From: Cristatella mucedo
Taxonomy: Eukaryota > Bryozoa > Phylactolaemata > Cristatellidae
Reading direction: 5' to 3'
Length of the DNA stretch: 64,000 bases
Assembly: GCA_009760855.2 (NCBI GenBank)
Contig: WPIO01000036.1
Span: 3,167,001-3,231,000 of the forward strand
Shown: positions 1-43,790 of the stretch, in pieces
Numbering within the stretch: position 1 is the stretch's first letter
How the letters are laid out: each line of letters opens with the position of its first letter
Translations under genes and position numbers: made by a program
The notes under the pieces: model-generated
Told to the model about the DNA's origin: nothing
Seen by the model: the letters and a program-made list of their open reading frames with translations, nothing else
The model's database searches: none

Positions 1-510
1 CCAAAGGATTTGAGGTTTGTACGAGGTATTGGTCAACTGTTGGATTCCGAAAAGCGGGTGGTACGATGCTTGGCCTGGTGGTAGAGTAGATCTGAGAGAT
101 AGGCTGGAGCCAAATAATGAAGTGACCTAAAAGTGAGCGACAAGACCTTGAAGTCAATCCGTTGCTTGACTGGTAGCCAGTGCAGGTCGGCAAGAAGTGG
201 AGTAATGTGGCAACTGCGACGCTCACGACAGACAAGCCTAGCGGCAGAGTTTTGCACCAGCTGTAATCGCCTGATTGCACATGCCGGTAGGCCAGCAAGC
301 AGTGAGTTACAGAAGTCGAGACGGGATGTCAGAAATGCATGGACCAACTTAGAAGTGGTATCCTTATCTAAACAAGCCCGAATTTTAGCAAATGTTACGT
401 ATCTGAAAGTAGGAAGACTTGATCGTGGAGCTGGTGCGGTCGTCTAACGAGAGGTCACTTTGGAACATGACACCCAGATTTCAAGCTGATTCAACAGGAG
501 ATTATGCGAG
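1..510 (-). mobile_element. LINE family A fragment, cut by window edge
   Basis: On the minus strand this encodes the C-terminal region typical of L2/CR1-type reverse-transcriptase proteins, with blocks such as LQLVQNSAARLV, HITPLLADLHWLPVKQRID and LAPAYLSDLL. The same nucleotide sequence recurs at 10880-11365 and 28907-29461. The upstream edge fades near an AACAGGAGAT motif. It lies within or 3' of POLL on the same strand, so it is probably intronic there. Confidence 0.85.
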
Positions 511-1359
511 TTGTGCTCAGCCCTTGAAAAACATATTGCTGACTGGTAGTGGCAAGTTTTCCAACTACAGGTACAAACCATTTAAAGCCGGAGAGAATGA
601 TTCCTAGTAGCAAGATATTTTCATTGGTGATCCTGCAACATGATTCTTTGGCAATGCATAAGTTTGCATTTGGTACTCGGCTGGCACTTATAGTCCAGAT
701 TACAAGTAAACGACCACATGCTGATCTGGCACTGGAGCCAAACAAACCAGCACTGAGCTCACTGCACACAACTAAGCTACTCAAATAACCATGTTCGCTC
801 GTTCCTCTTTCAAGTATCTCGTCTTAATCTCTATATAAAGCCGTTTGAAGACCCCCCAAAGTAGTCTTTCTAATCTGTCTATTAAGCCCCATTTAATAGC
901 AAGCTGCAAATGGTGGCAGTAATCTGTCCCCCCCAGCTACACTGTCTTACTTAATTTAAGCTTTCTTGGACCTCATTTCGATTCAGTGTTCCAGAAATCA
1001 GCCCTTCCTGGCACTGGGTTGACATTAGCCACATTTTGTATATTGGATAATTAATTTTCCCTTTTTGCTTATGTACACTTCTAAAGAAGGTAAAACACTC
1101 GGGCAAATATTCTAAAGCTATTGCATGCTATCGTCTTAAAATCAAGTTGCAAAAATCTGACCATTTGCACCTCTCACTCAGTCCACATTTGTTCCCATTC
1201 GGTATCAAAAACCATTTGTGAATCATGAAACCTTAAGACCCTTGAAGTTGATGTTATCTACAAAAAATTCTGTATTCGTTCCTTCTGCTTGATCATTTTC
1301 CGATCTGCTCTCACTGGTAGAATGCTACAACTCGACACAGGCCGATGTTCTGCCAAGCT
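511..1359. other. No gene recognised
   Basis: Short open frames overlap at 419-788 but none resembles a family I know, and none has matching splice sites. No clear repeat was seen. By position it is probably POLL intron. Confidence 0.5.
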
Positions 1360-1510
1360 GGTTTGGTCTAGCGGTTAAGGTGCTCGCCCGACCAAGGTCT
1401 GGCTGAGGTCGTTGGCTCGAGCCTCGTGGCATATGTGAAGCGCCCGAATAGAGATTAAGTTCTCTTGGGGTGCTGTACAAATGAATTTTATTTATTTCTT
1501 TATATTTATT
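1360..1510 (+). mobile_element. tRNA-headed SINE (family S1)
   Basis: The head has an A-box-like TGGTCTAGCGGTTAAGG and a B-box-like GGCTCGAGCC, as in a pol III promoter. The body continues GCATATGTGAAGCGC, and the tail ATTAAGTTCTCTTGGGG is followed by CTGTACAAATGAATT and an AT-rich end. This is the clearest complete copy of the family. Confidence 0.85.
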
Positions 1511-1589
1511 TTCCGGACAAGGTTGCTCTCATGAATATGCACATTGTAAGCTCTTTCCGAGATAGCTCGTGTTTTACTGAAGACTCTAA

Positions 1590-1730
1590 ATAATTAAGGT
1601 GCTCACTCTAATCAACGTCAAGGTGGATGTAGTTGATGGCCAAGGTCGCGGGCTCGAGCCCCGTGGCATATGTGAAGCATCGGAATAGAGATTAAGTTCT
1701 ATTAGGGAGTTATAAAAATATATTATATTT
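1590..1730 (+). mobile_element. SINE S1, degraded copy
   Basis: The B-box GGGCTCGAGCCCCGTGGCA and the tail AGAGATTAAGTTCTATTAGG are kept, while the A-box half is eroded. It lies 80 bases after another S1 copy in the same orientation. Confidence 0.75.
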
Positions 1731-1734
1731 TAAG

Positions 1735-2945
1735 AAGGACAACTCTGCTCAAGCTTAACAAAGCCAAGATCAAGCCTGACTTCCATAGGTTGGCATACAA
1801 GCACTGTTGTAGGTCGTACTAGTCAATTTTCGCTAAGGCTAAGTCTAGCTTCTACAAAACATAGTGGAATCACAGATGCACAATTCAGAAATGATGACGG
1901 CGACCGTCAACCGTATCCTTAAAGGCTCCCAGGTTAGCCCCACGCCTAGGGCTCTCTTACCATAAACCTACTTTTATAATTCCAATATGCATACATTTAC
2001 ACCTGCCGAGCATAACAAAATAAGAACTGCACCTTTTGCCTCAGGTCTTCTCTCTGTATCCTTCAAGAAGGCTGTTGTTATGCCTACGAAGAAGTCATCA
2101 CACCTATACACAAAGCATTTGCCGGGTCCGTGTAAACTGTCTGTGTGTGCTTAAGCATGCTGACACTGGACATGTTATTACTGGCTAATTTACATGCTTC
2201 TTTCAGAGCATATGGAAAGTGCCTATAAAGAGATCTAGGCCTCAGAGGGGGCAATACAAACTTCTTCTTATTATTATAATGATTATTCTTGTTAACACTC
2301 GACCAGGAGAACTTGGCCAACTTGTGCCAGTCCCCATAGCCATTCCTACTAAAGACAATACAACAAGCAGTGGTAGACCAGCAAAGTTTTTACACCAGAA
2401 TTTCAAACGTAACAAATAAATTTCAGTCAGGCTTCACAGTTAATCACTCATCCGAGTCACTATTACGAGTGCATACTGAAGTTATCAGGAAAAATGACTT
2501 AGCTAGAGTCTGTCTGCCAGTTCTGCTGGATTTTTCGACAGCCTTTGATACAATGGATCATCAAGTTCTTCTTTTGCAGCTACCATCTTGCCAGGGCATC
2601 AGCTGCACTGCACTGCAATGGTTTAGGTTCTATTTCAGAGGGCTATACCAGTGCATTGATGTCGAGTGCAACAGTCATCCGACAACAGTCAGCCTTCAAA
2701 GTATGGGGTCAGACATATGTGCTCGGTCGACTTATTTTCATTATTTATGCTCTTCCTCTTACCCGTGTAATCGCCGAGGATAATCTATGTGTTTACTTTT
2801 TGCAGATGACACACAGCTGTACCAGTGCTTTGAACCATCCTCAAGTCCAGCATGTTTGCATAACTGCTTACAGCATGTGTTGCTGACATTTGCACACTGA
2901 TGGCAGCAAGCTATCTCAAAGTGACTAACGATTAAACCAACTTAC
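1735..2945 (+). mobile_element. LINE family A, decayed reverse-transcriptase region
   Basis: A broken plus-strand RT reading frame. Recognisable pieces in order are KIKPDFHRLAYKH, SFKKAVVMPTKK, the palm motif LLDFSTAFDTMDHQVLL at about 2525-2575, LQWFRFYF, and a remnant near ADDTQLYQCF at about 2805-2830. Frameshifts and stops separate them. This is the only fragment in the window that shows the 5' half of the RT domain. Confidence 0.7.
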
Positions 2946-3354
2946 CTTATTAGTTATGAGGGAATCCATTGTCACTCAGTAAAAGTCTAACCTTCAAAAC
3001 ATGCATTTTCCGCGAATTTGCATTCCATACTCATTCATAGGCAACCCCAAGCATGCACCTGGACTTGAACACTTTGTTCTTCTAAGTGGTGATGCTGTAG
3101 CGTGACTGTCATCGTGTGGTCAGAATGTAGGTGCCTAAATTTATAACTGCTGAAAGTTTGAAATCTTCATTACGAAGACTGTTTCCATAGCAAGCTATAA
3201 AGTTCGATCCCTGTTTCAGTTTAGGGACTGTGTACCCCGGTGGTTTGCTAAAAGTCTAAAAATCTAACTTGATCCTTGGTTCTAGGTTGGACTATCCGTT
3301 TTGGCTGGCTTACTAAAAGAGAAGCCGTGAGGTCTCTGCCACTGGTCATAAATA

Positions 3355-3625
3355 TGGCTACAAACTTGTCAAAAAATCCTTGAGGTTTAGCCGTGTGGCT
3401 CCTTTGCTAAAGAAGCTGCGTTAGCTCCTGGTCGATCGAGGGATAGAGCACAACTCTTACTTTAACCCACCTGACCTGCCAATGCTTGGCTCCCTCATGC
3501 ATAGCTCTACTGCTACGCCAGTTCCGGCCTCCTCGAGCCCTCAGGTCCTATATAAAGTGCCTATGAGGGCGTTATATCAATATATTACTATTATTATTAT
3601 TATTAACATTATTATATGGAGTAAC
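3355..3625 (+). mobile_element. LINE 3' end, L2-like
   Basis: A degenerate C-terminal frame (VAPLLKKLR and following) runs into a tail AAAGTGCCTATGAGGGCG and then repeated ATT units, the usual 3' terminus of L2-type elements. It is too decayed to place firmly in family A. Confidence 0.6.
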
Positions 3626-3689
3626 TGCTCCATTCCTACGGGTAAAGACCGTTAGCAAAATAAGCTTCTGCTTTGCGGGTCCTAGACTG

Positions 3690-3850
3690 TGGAATTCACA
3701 CAATTCTTACGCAACGACAACTACTCTCTTGCTGCCGATAATGGCGCATCCTTTCCAGCGGTCCTGAGCTGCTACTTCCATGCTACTCACTACCTCGAGT
3801 GCCCTCGTGACTCAGTTACGCGTCTCACTAACAGGTCTCTCACACGCTGA
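3690..3850 (+). mobile_element. LINE family B 3' fragment
   Basis: Closely matches the reverse complement of about 21000-21145, including ACGACAACTACTCTC and CTGCTACTTCCATGCTACTC. In the better copy the reading frame contains RLWNSLPQF, a LINE C-terminal motif. Confidence 0.65.
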
Positions 3851-3899
3851 CACGATCGGCGTCTGGTTAGTAGGACCTTTGGGTAGTAGCATTAAGAAC

Positions 3900-4285
3900 A
3901 GACGAGCACACAAAGCAGACACCAACAAAAAAGACAAGTTAAAAGGGCAAAGGTAAAGCTGAACAGAACAGATGCATATTTAGCAGCAACTTAAAGGAGT
4001 GAAAAGAATTGCAAGTAGCAACAGGAGCCAGAAGCGAGTTCCGGAAATTCGGTGCATACAAACTGAATGAAGGTCGATCACCAGAAGATTTCAATTCAGT
4101 GAAAGGAACGATGAGACAATCGGAAGCAGTATAGCACAAGGTTCGAGAGCATGCTGACGGAGCCGGGAGGTCGGATAGTTAGCCTAGTGCAAGCCAGTGA
4201 AGCAAACTGTGGATCAGACAGAAAATCGTGAAGTCAATTCGATGCCTGAGAAGGAGCCATTGCAAAATTCGGGCCGTTCCCTAAA
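3900..4285 (-). mobile_element. LINE family A C-terminal fragment
   Basis: The minus frame reads LKSSGDRPSFSLYAPNFRNSL followed by FKLLLNMHLF, a diverged form of the LKSFGDRAFSSYAPKAWNSLPT end seen in the other family A copies. Confidence 0.65.
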
Positions 4286-4445
4286 GCCAAACAGGTTCGT
4301 GCACTTATAATAACCAGTGATCGAAAACCGTCCATTTTCGGTACTGACACATTACCTCACGACTGCAGTAAAAAAAATCAAAGTATCCATTACACAAATA
4401 AAGTTGCAACAACGCTAAAAAAATGAAAGAAGAGTATATTTTTAC

Positions 4446-4476
4446 TTGTCTGCAGTTGCAGCACTCGATGAAGGAC
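4446..4476 (-). CDS. POLL: POLL exon 3 (tentative microexon)
   Basis: On the minus strand, acceptor CTGTTACCCAG is followed by VLHRVLQLQT and then donor GTAAAA. It enters in phase 0, as exon 2 requires, and leaves in phase 1. The peptide fits the start of the lyase domain helix. The exon is only 31 bases and the donor is weak, so it may be chance. Confidence 0.35.
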
Positions 4477-7400
4477 CTGGGTAACAGGGTTTAGCTGTCA
4501 AATACTTTGTCACTGACAGAGTAGAGCAGTGAGTGCAGCCGAGCAGTGGAGCACATGCACTGCACAACTACATGCTCAGCAAGAGTCACATACCTGGAGA
4601 ATAGTCGTGATGTGGCTGTTGTAATTGGGACAGCTGTCCTTGGTGCTCGATTCGCTGCATCTCCATCTACTCTTCTAAATAAAAAAAGGCACACTATTGC
4701 TTTGTACCGATCATACGCCAGCTTTTGCTCACTTGCAGGGCAGGCTTCACACTGCCATACGAGAAGCAGACAAACTGAGCAGGTTAGCAGAGTGTGCATA
4801 GCTAAACGCCTCGCAGGCGAGGGACAGGTTATCACAGGAACTCCCTGCATGCATCGCATCAGAAACACTGCGTCCAGGTTGTGCAGGCACAGCTGAGAAG
4901 TGCTAGGCTGCTAAAACCGGTGTTGAAATGCAGAATTGTGGCAATAAACAACAATAATATTACATCTGATATATCGCCCTCGGAGAACTCAGTCTCTTTC
5001 CAGGCACTTTACATTTGCTGCAAAGGAAGTACGATCGACTGGTTAGTGGCAACAAGCTCAATGACAATAGGAATAACAAGGTTAGGGGCGACATGCATAG
5101 GGTCAGCATGCAAATATGGTTGGCGGCAGTATGCACAGTGTCAGCATGCATAAGCACACAAAGGCCGAATCATATGGACCCCCACTAAATGCCGTGATAA
5201 ATAGATGTTTTTAGTTTTTCTAAATGTCGTCAAGTCAAGGGATGTCGTGACGCCAGGCGAAAATGAGCTCCAGGCTTTGGAAATATAAGAACTGAAGGCA
5301 CGGTCTCCGCAGGATTCGAGGTCCGTATGAGGTTAGGTAAACGATTCGATTCAGAAAATCGGGTGGTACGATGCTTAGCCTGGTTGTGGAGTAGATCTGA
5401 TAGGTTGGCTGGAGCTAAAGAATGAAGGGACCTAAAAGTGAGTGACGAAACCTAAATTTGATGTGATGCTTAATTGGGTGCCAGTGCAGGTCGGCAAGAA
5501 GTGGTGTGATGTGGCAACTGCGACGCTGGCGACAGGCAAGCCTAGCTGCGGAATTTTGCACCAACTGTAAGCGCCTAATTGCACAGGCCGTTTGGCTAGA
5601 AAGCAGTGGGTTGGGTGATAGAAGTCGAGACAGGATGCCACATATGCATGGACCAATTCAGATGTGCTATTCCTGTCTAAGAAAGCCCGAATTTTAGAAA
5701 TATTATGTAGCTGAAAGTAGGCAGACATGACAGTGGAGACGATGTACTCGTCCGATAAAACTTAAGAACAGGACACCTAGATTGTCTGCAGATTCAGCGT
5801 GACATATGCTGGTAGAGCCAACTGTGAGCGCTAACCTTTCCAATTTCTGAATCACACTTGGTTTGCCCATAACTAGCAAGTTGGTTTTATCATCATCCAG
5901 TTAAGGAAAGTTTGCTGCCATCCACGGCTGCATTACTAAGGAGGTCGTTATACACTAGAATTTTAATGATGACTCTGTGGAGTGATTAGCTCTTAGACAG
6001 CTCTGTAACAGCTTGCATGAGATCAAATGAAACCGAAAATATAAACAGGCTATGCAGTCGTGCGCATTCTTGGTGTGCTGAACAAATTCGCATCCTTTTT
6101 TCTTCATGGCTGGATTCTGGAAAGTCATCTTTTATAAATAGCAGAATTCTGCCCATAAATTGGTTAAATTTGTGCATTCTCATATGCTTTATGTCTTAGT
6201 AACTTTATGCATAGCCACGCCGTGTGCTACGTAGTGACATTTGTCTTGCTGAGCATGTCACTGCTTAGCTGCTAAGCTGCTTGCAGCCTCAGTGGCATGG
6301 CATCGGAATGCGGCCCATCCCTGGGTGCGGTAAACACTCTTGAGTGTAGATGCATGCATACCGTATGCACATAAATCTATATAATCTGAGAAACGCTAAG
6401 ACTATAACAGGATCAGGTTTCACTGTCCTCAGTTTGAAACTATCAGATGCCCTGACTCTGTGCATGGTGGGTCAGAGTAAGCTATTATTAGTTACACTGA
6501 GAGCAAGTGCATGGCTGCCTTGCGATGACAGACATGCTTATCACCGAGAGCCTGCTTTCACCACTCAGCTCTGCAGTGTAGTAGCTAATTTGTGTCTGCT
6601 GCTTAATTCTGAAATAATCCGGCTGTCATTACAGTTTTTCAAGCCAGGCATTCCCTTCCCGATCTTTTCCTCTATTTTTGTACTCACGTACATGTATGTA
6701 AATATTGGTATGCATGTATATAAGTACCTATTTGCTCAGTATACCTTTCCTCTCTGTGCTAAAGACCAGCCTAGAGCATCTCCGTGAGCGGTATGTTGAC
6801 CTGATCTGACTTCTTCCATAATACCTTTGGGTATTTTGCTGAGATTTTTACTTTTGTCCTCTGCTATACTAGTCAAAATAATAATAAAAATAATAACAAT
6901 GACAATAAGTCTGCAGTCATGCAGTAAATCTGCCTACTTTCAGCTACCTAACATTGCTAAAATTCGGGCTTGCTTAGACAGGGATACCACGTCGATATTG
7001 GTTCATGCATTTGTGACATCCCGACTCGACTTAAGTAACTCACCACTTGCTGGTCTACCTGCCTGTACAATCAGGCGCTTACAGTTGGTACAGAATTCTG
7101 CAGCCAGACTTGTCAGTCGTGAGCGCCGCAGGTGCTACATCACACCACTTCTCGCCGACCCGCACTGGCTCCCAGTCAAGCATCACATCGAATTTAAAGT
7201 TCTGTCATTCACTTTTAGGTCCTTTAATTCTTTGGCTCCAGCCTACCTCATTCTTTGGCCCCAGCCTACCTATCAGACCTACTCCAAACCAGGCAAAGAA
7301 TCGTACTACCCCCTTTTCTGAATCTAATCGTTTACCTACACCTTGTACAAACCAAACAACGGCTGGAGACTTTGCCTCTATTTTTTGTGCTGCCAAAGCC

Positions 7401-9155
7401 TGGAATTCACTACCGATGTACATCGAAATGTCCTCTGACAGGACGACATTTAAAAAGAAGCTTAAAACACACCTGTTTATTACAGAATTGGGGGGTCTTT
7501 GTGATTTGTTTCTCGGTGCATGTACCTGCTTAGAATGTGCCTGCTGCTTGTGAATGCTACCAGCAATCATTTGATAATGCTTTCTATACAGCATCTGTAA
7601 AGTGCGTCTAGGAAGAGATTGGATTCTCTGAGGGAGCTATGCAAATGTATTACTAACATATTAATATTATGCACGCTGACACTGTGCATGGTGCCCCTAA
7701 CCATATTTCAGACTGACCATGTGCATGTCACCTCTAACCATGTCATGCTTGTTGACATTAAGCTTACTACCACTTACCATTCGATCAGTTTCCTTTACAG
7801 CATATGTAAGGTGTCTAGGAAGAGATTGGATTCTCTGATGGTGCTAGACAAATATATTATAATTATTATTCTTATTATATGCTTCTGCATATGCATATAA
7901 ATATATATGTATGTGTGCATGAATTGGTTATCACTTTAAAAACAACTGACTAATATAACGCGAAGCAATGGCTCTCATGGCCTCTCCTCGTGCCTCTCTT
8001 CGACAAATGAAGGACTCATGTCCTCATTGATACGGGGAAAGTGAACCTAGAGCGTAATGGCAAGCATTTTAACAACTGCCACGTCCCAATAAACACCGTA
8101 CAAGTACATACATAGAGGTATATGCATTTGCATTTACAAAGTATATGTGTACTTTCAGATGCTTCATAAACTACACAACGTATCAGTTAGAGCCCAGAGG
8201 AGGTTAGGTGCAGAAAATGTGCCATTTTAAGGCAGAAACACGGAAACTTCTTGGTGATGCTAGACACCCAAAAGTGCTAAGAGGATCAAGACTACACGGG
8301 CTACCTTTTATCACACGCACGGCAGCCGACAGAAAAAACGTGTGCAACATGCTGAATTCACGCTTTGTTGCTATAGACAACCAAATGTCGCACGAGACCT
8401 CACATCAAGTCCTCTGGAAGCTAAGAGTGTTTCTGATGTCTGCTCATTATCAATAAGAGTTTAATATTGGCACGGTAGTAAGCAAAACGCAATACGCACG
8501 GCCGAGTACAATCTAAGCTTTAGAGTGAACAGATGGATGAATGCTGCTATTAACGCAACTGTCTACACAGGCTTTCTGACTTTGCCGAACGACTGCAACA
8601 ATATCATCTCAATGTACTCACCAACGATTTTTCTGGAATAATCGCTTCGGCTTCAGGATGCGCTTCCGACGGCGACAGCTGAGAACTGCTGCAAGCTGGA
8701 TCAATCGCTGCTATCCTGGGTTTCTTCTCCGGGGACGCATCGGAGACAGCGACAGCGACGATGCTGTCCGTCTCGCTGACCGGATTCCGAGTAACCGTGT
8801 ACTCTTCGCAGGAAACGAGTCGACCCTGCTTGAAGCATTCGCTCAACCATTTGGTATACATAACGGGAGGCTTCAAATCGTCGACCTTCATCAGCCCACA
8901 AAGGGCGTTATATGTCAAGCTTTCGTCCGCCACTATGTGGGTGACGCTACCGTCAAATTCTGTTACTACAGCTCCGCCATAATTTCTGACGTTTTCCGCG
9001 AAGAAATCTCTTCGCGATTTGCCCATGCCTTTTAGAATGATAAATACCCGGAGAGCCTTTAGGTAATGAACCGTAGACGTAGAAGCCGTAACCGCTCCTG
9101 AAAGGCGCGTTTTGTCGTCGACTAGTTTTCCTCTGCCACTAGCTTTTGCAAACAT
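4446..9155 (-). CDS. POLL: DNA polymerase lambda, 5' part of gene
   Basis: POLL is a family X polymerase that fills gaps in base-excision repair and end joining in the nucleus. Exon 8622-9155 encodes a BRCT domain at residues 34-123, with the conserved Gly-Gly pair (60-61), the VTHIVADES strand (71-79) and the BRCT tryptophan W103 in KWLSECF. A Ser/Pro-rich linker follows, as in the family. Exon 4594-4674 encodes the Trp-x-Cys and HIT...L segment that leads into the 8-kDa lyase domain. A 31-base exon at 4446-4476 is tentative. The lyase, fingers, palm and catalytic aspartates are not seen, so the remaining exons must lie beyond the left edge. The pairing of BRCT with this linker fits lambda better than mu or TdT. 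It starts 360 bases from NUP160, in the opposite direction. Confidence 0.85.
4594..4674 (-). CDS. POLL: POLL exon 2
   Basis: 81 bases, phase 0 at both ends, with acceptor TTTTTATTTAG and donor GTATGT on the minus strand. The peptide KSRWRCSESSTKDSC then PNYNSHITTILQ follows the pol lambda pattern W-x-C ... N-x-N-x-HIT just before the 8-kDa lyase domain. Confidence 0.75.
4940..5960 (-). mobile_element. LINE family A, 3' part
   Basis: Reading plus, it opens with the reversed LINE tail (CGCCCTCGGAGAACTCAGTC, TTTACATTTGCTGCAAAGGA) and 3'UTR, then a broken C-terminal ORF to about 5960. It lacks the in-frame stop shared by the copies at 10645-12020 and 28565-29850. It sits in the POLL intron in the sense direction. 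Confidence 0.8.
6890..7880 (+). mobile_element. LINE family A, 3' part
   Basis: Plus-strand frame with IRRLQLVQNSAARLV, CYITPLLADPHWLPVKHHIE and AWNSLP-like ends. A short internal duplication repeats the ILWPQPTYQ-coding block near 7230-7275. The 3'UTR and tail end in ATTATT near 7870. It is antisense to POLL. Confidence 0.8.
7881..8621. other. POLL intron remainder, nothing recognised
   Basis: Contains an 82-codon plus-strand open frame at 8208-8456 that resembles no known family and has no splice context. No repeat family seen elsewhere in the window was found here. Confidence 0.5.
8622..9155 (-). CDS. POLL: POLL exon 1 (BRCT domain)
   Basis: 534 bases from the ATG at 9155 to donor GTGAGT, phase 0, 178 residues. 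LKGMGKSRRDFFAENV begins the BRCT fold; YGGAVV, VTHIVADES and YTKWLSECFKQGRLV follow. Residues 124-178 are acidic and Ser/Pro-rich. The start is the first ATG in this frame and faces the short intergenic gap. Confidence 0.88.
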
Positions 9156-9515
9156 TGCTACGGGGTATTGTGGGAGTCTCTAGCGCTAAGAAGTTGATGA
9201 CGAGTACGGCGACGACACTCCCACTGGCCCACCAGCCTCTAGCGACGACATTACCGCGGTAACGCCTAAATATGAAAAAAGGTAAATATTGGAAAGCTGT
9301 AGCAAGGTCATGGTAGTGGCATTCTGTTAGGACTGTACCGCGGTTCATGCGTAAGACAGGTCACTGCAGCCACAAATGATGCATTAACACAGTATTTATT
9401 TGAAGTTCGGGCGTTTTAATTGACTCTCATTAGTAATCCTTGGATTTTTAACAGCTGACGCCATTGCAATACTTCTCGACGGGAGACGGAAGTAGGAAGA
9501 GCTCACTTGGCGGCA
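9156..9515. promoter_or_regulatory. Putative bidirectional POLL-NUP160 promoter
   Basis: The two start codons lie 360 bases apart and point away from each other. The gap has no TATA box that I can see. It has two ACCGCGGT motifs near 9254 and 9340, an ETS-like CGGAAGT at about 9487-9493, and a GGCAATGGCGG block over the NUP160 start that resembles a YY1/initiator element. TATA-less, GC-containing gaps of this size are common between divergent housekeeping genes. Transcription start sites are not determined. Confidence 0.6.
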
Positions 9516-42090
<32,575 letters not shown>

Positions 42091-42501
42091 ATAGCAGCAG
42101 TCGAGGCGACCAGAGCCCTCTGGAGCCCTTCGGTTTCCGGGCCAAAGCTCGTCTGCTGCACGTGCGCAGGCACGTGCCGGATACAGCGCTGGTCCGGCGA
42201 GCCAAGTCGGCTCGGGCGGGTCCTGAGTGCATCGCCGGCCGCTACCCAAGAGCGAGTATTGGGGGAGCTCGGGTGTGTGTAAGGCAGCTTTGCCGCACCG
42301 AGCTGTCACCTGCGAGCGCTTGCTGCCCGCTCGTGCGCCGCCGCCCGAAGTCGGAAGAAGTGAGCTTTGCATCAGCCCGCTCACTCGGGACGCCGGCGGC
42401 TGAGGCAGCGTTGCTGCACTAGGACTCTGCGTTGGCTGCTGCGCCGTCGGTTGCACAGCATTGTCTGCCTGCGGCAGAGCTTTGCGCAGTCCAGCGGATC
42501 C

Positions 42502-42513
42502 AAGATGGCGGCC
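42502..42513 (+). promoter_or_regulatory. YY1-like AAGATGGCGGCC motif
   Basis: Exact form of the motif often found near CpG-island transcription starts. It lies in a GC-rich stretch just before candidate exon 42560-42646. Confidence 0.35.
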
Positions 42514-42559
42514 ATTGAAGCAATATATTATTGTGCGTTTCACCTCCCCGCCTTTGCAG

Positions 42560-42646
42560 CATCAGTGGCTTGCTTATGCTGCGTGCCGAAATTGTCAAAT
42601 TGCGACGGCGCTGGCAGCAGGAGAGACTCGAGAGAGAAAGAGAGAG
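42560..42646 (+). CDS. Candidate exon, coiled-coil, downstream gene
   Basis: Acceptor CCGCCTTTGCAG, donor GTACGC. The chosen frame (one base then 28 codons, leaving phase 2) gives GLLMLRAEIVKLRRRWQQER then LERERE, a charged helix likely to form a coiled coil. The product is not recognised. The exon joins 42893-43012 in phase. It could be part of a separate gene or an alternative 3' exon of NUP160. Confidence 0.45.
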
Positions 42647-42892
42647 GTACGCAGGCAGAGCTGCGACGAGGGTCCAGAAGGAGGGCAGCCTGCTCTGCAT
42701 CGCGATAAGCAAGATGGGGCAAAAAGCAAAAAGTAGACGGAGCTGTTATTGTTGCTGCTTAGAAGGAGCCGTGCAGGAGTCCTGAACCACCGTTTAGCCG
42801 CGATCCTACTCGATGCGACAGGAAGTGGCAGGGCTGCAGGAGCGTGCCACTTATGGACGGACTGAACCGGCTCCCTGCAGCTCACCACAGAG

Positions 42893-43012
42893 TCATCGAA
42901 CACCTTTAAGCATCCGAGAAATGGCACTTATCGCTTCGTTCCGAGGACGCGAAAGTCCGAAACACGAGCGTCAAGCCAGCCGAAACGGAAGCTTCGCGTC
43001 GGCCGGCGGAAG
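42893..43012 (+). CDS. Candidate exon, basic Ser/Arg segment
   Basis: Acceptor CACCACAGAG (or two bases earlier), donor GTGAGA, enters and leaves in phase 2. HRTPLSIREMALIASFRGRE then SPKHERQASRNGSFASAGG. It looks like a basic, phosphorylatable region. Function unknown. Confidence 0.5.
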
Positions 43013-43684
43013 GTGAGAGCTTGCGATCAGCAGCTGTCAAGCAGTTGTTGACCCGTGGCAGAGCCTCGATCGGAGGTTCGGACGAGCTGCGATCGACCGC
43101 GTTGAAACGCTCGAATGCTTCAAGATGTAAAGAGGCCTGGCTCTCGGCGGTCGAAAATCGTACCGGAGCACTCGGTTGCCTAGCCCACTAGCTTTTCTGC
43201 CGAGAGGCCGTGCTACCATGCAGCCGAAGACGGCTCGAACGACATCGTCCATCGATCGCTGACGTACGACGAGCCAGAAGCTTCTGATCAATCCGGAAGG
43301 CTCGCTGACGTCTGCTCGTCGCCTTTGTTTTTTTATCCGCTTCGTCCGGCGGCACGACTCGGCTCTGGCGGTCCGTGCGTGAGCCTGAGCTCTAAGCTAC
43401 CGCCCCGCCCCCTTATGGTTTTTGCTTCAACGTGGGCTCGCGCTGGCGCCGGTTCGCGGTCTCAGTCGCCCTGCGGAGGATCCCCGATCAGCAGCGACAC
43501 GGAGGAGGAGCCGCACTTGCGAGGAGGCCGCAGTTCACTAGCGAGCAGGGGGGGGGGGAGAAGGGATGGCTGCAGCCACGCTGAGACCCGCACGAGCATC
43601 GCTCACGGCGAGCGAGCCGCCTCAGCGTGGCTGCGGTGGCGTTTCCTGCCGCCGCAGCCACGCTGCGTTTCCTGCTTCTGCTAG

Positions 43685-43790
43685 CTCCCAGCGTCTCGCG
43701 TCGCGTCCCCGCTCGCCTTTCCGTGTGAATTTCGTCGCCTCGGTAGCCTCAGATTCCGTCGACGGCCGGTCGCGTTGCGGTGCGAGCTAG
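43685..43790 (+). CDS. Candidate terminal exon of same gene
   Basis: Acceptor TTTCCTGCTTCTGCTAG, enters in phase 2 as the previous exon requires, and ends at TAG 43788. SQRLASRPRSPFRVNFVASV then ASDSVDGRSRCGAS. The product is not recognised. Confidence 0.42.

Noticed and set aside
1360-1440. SINE heads as functional tRNA genes
   Set aside because: They have A- and B-box-like sequences, but I see no full cloverleaf and no paired acceptor stem, and all are followed by the shared SINE body.
8208-8456. 82-codon plus-strand open frame in the POLL intron
   Set aside because: No family resemblance, no splice context, and POLL is on the other strand.
42170-42272. Possible exon (RLGRVLSASPAATQERVLGE) just after the NUP160 stop
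   Set aside because: It leaves in the phase that exon 42560-42646 wants, but no upstream exon enters it in phase 1 and the donor GTGTGT is weak.
42505-42647. ATG in AAGATGGCGGCC as a start codon (MAAIEAIYY...)
   Set aside because: The frame crosses a strong acceptor and then gives a Cys-rich peptide unlike a coding exon. The motif is better read as regulatory.
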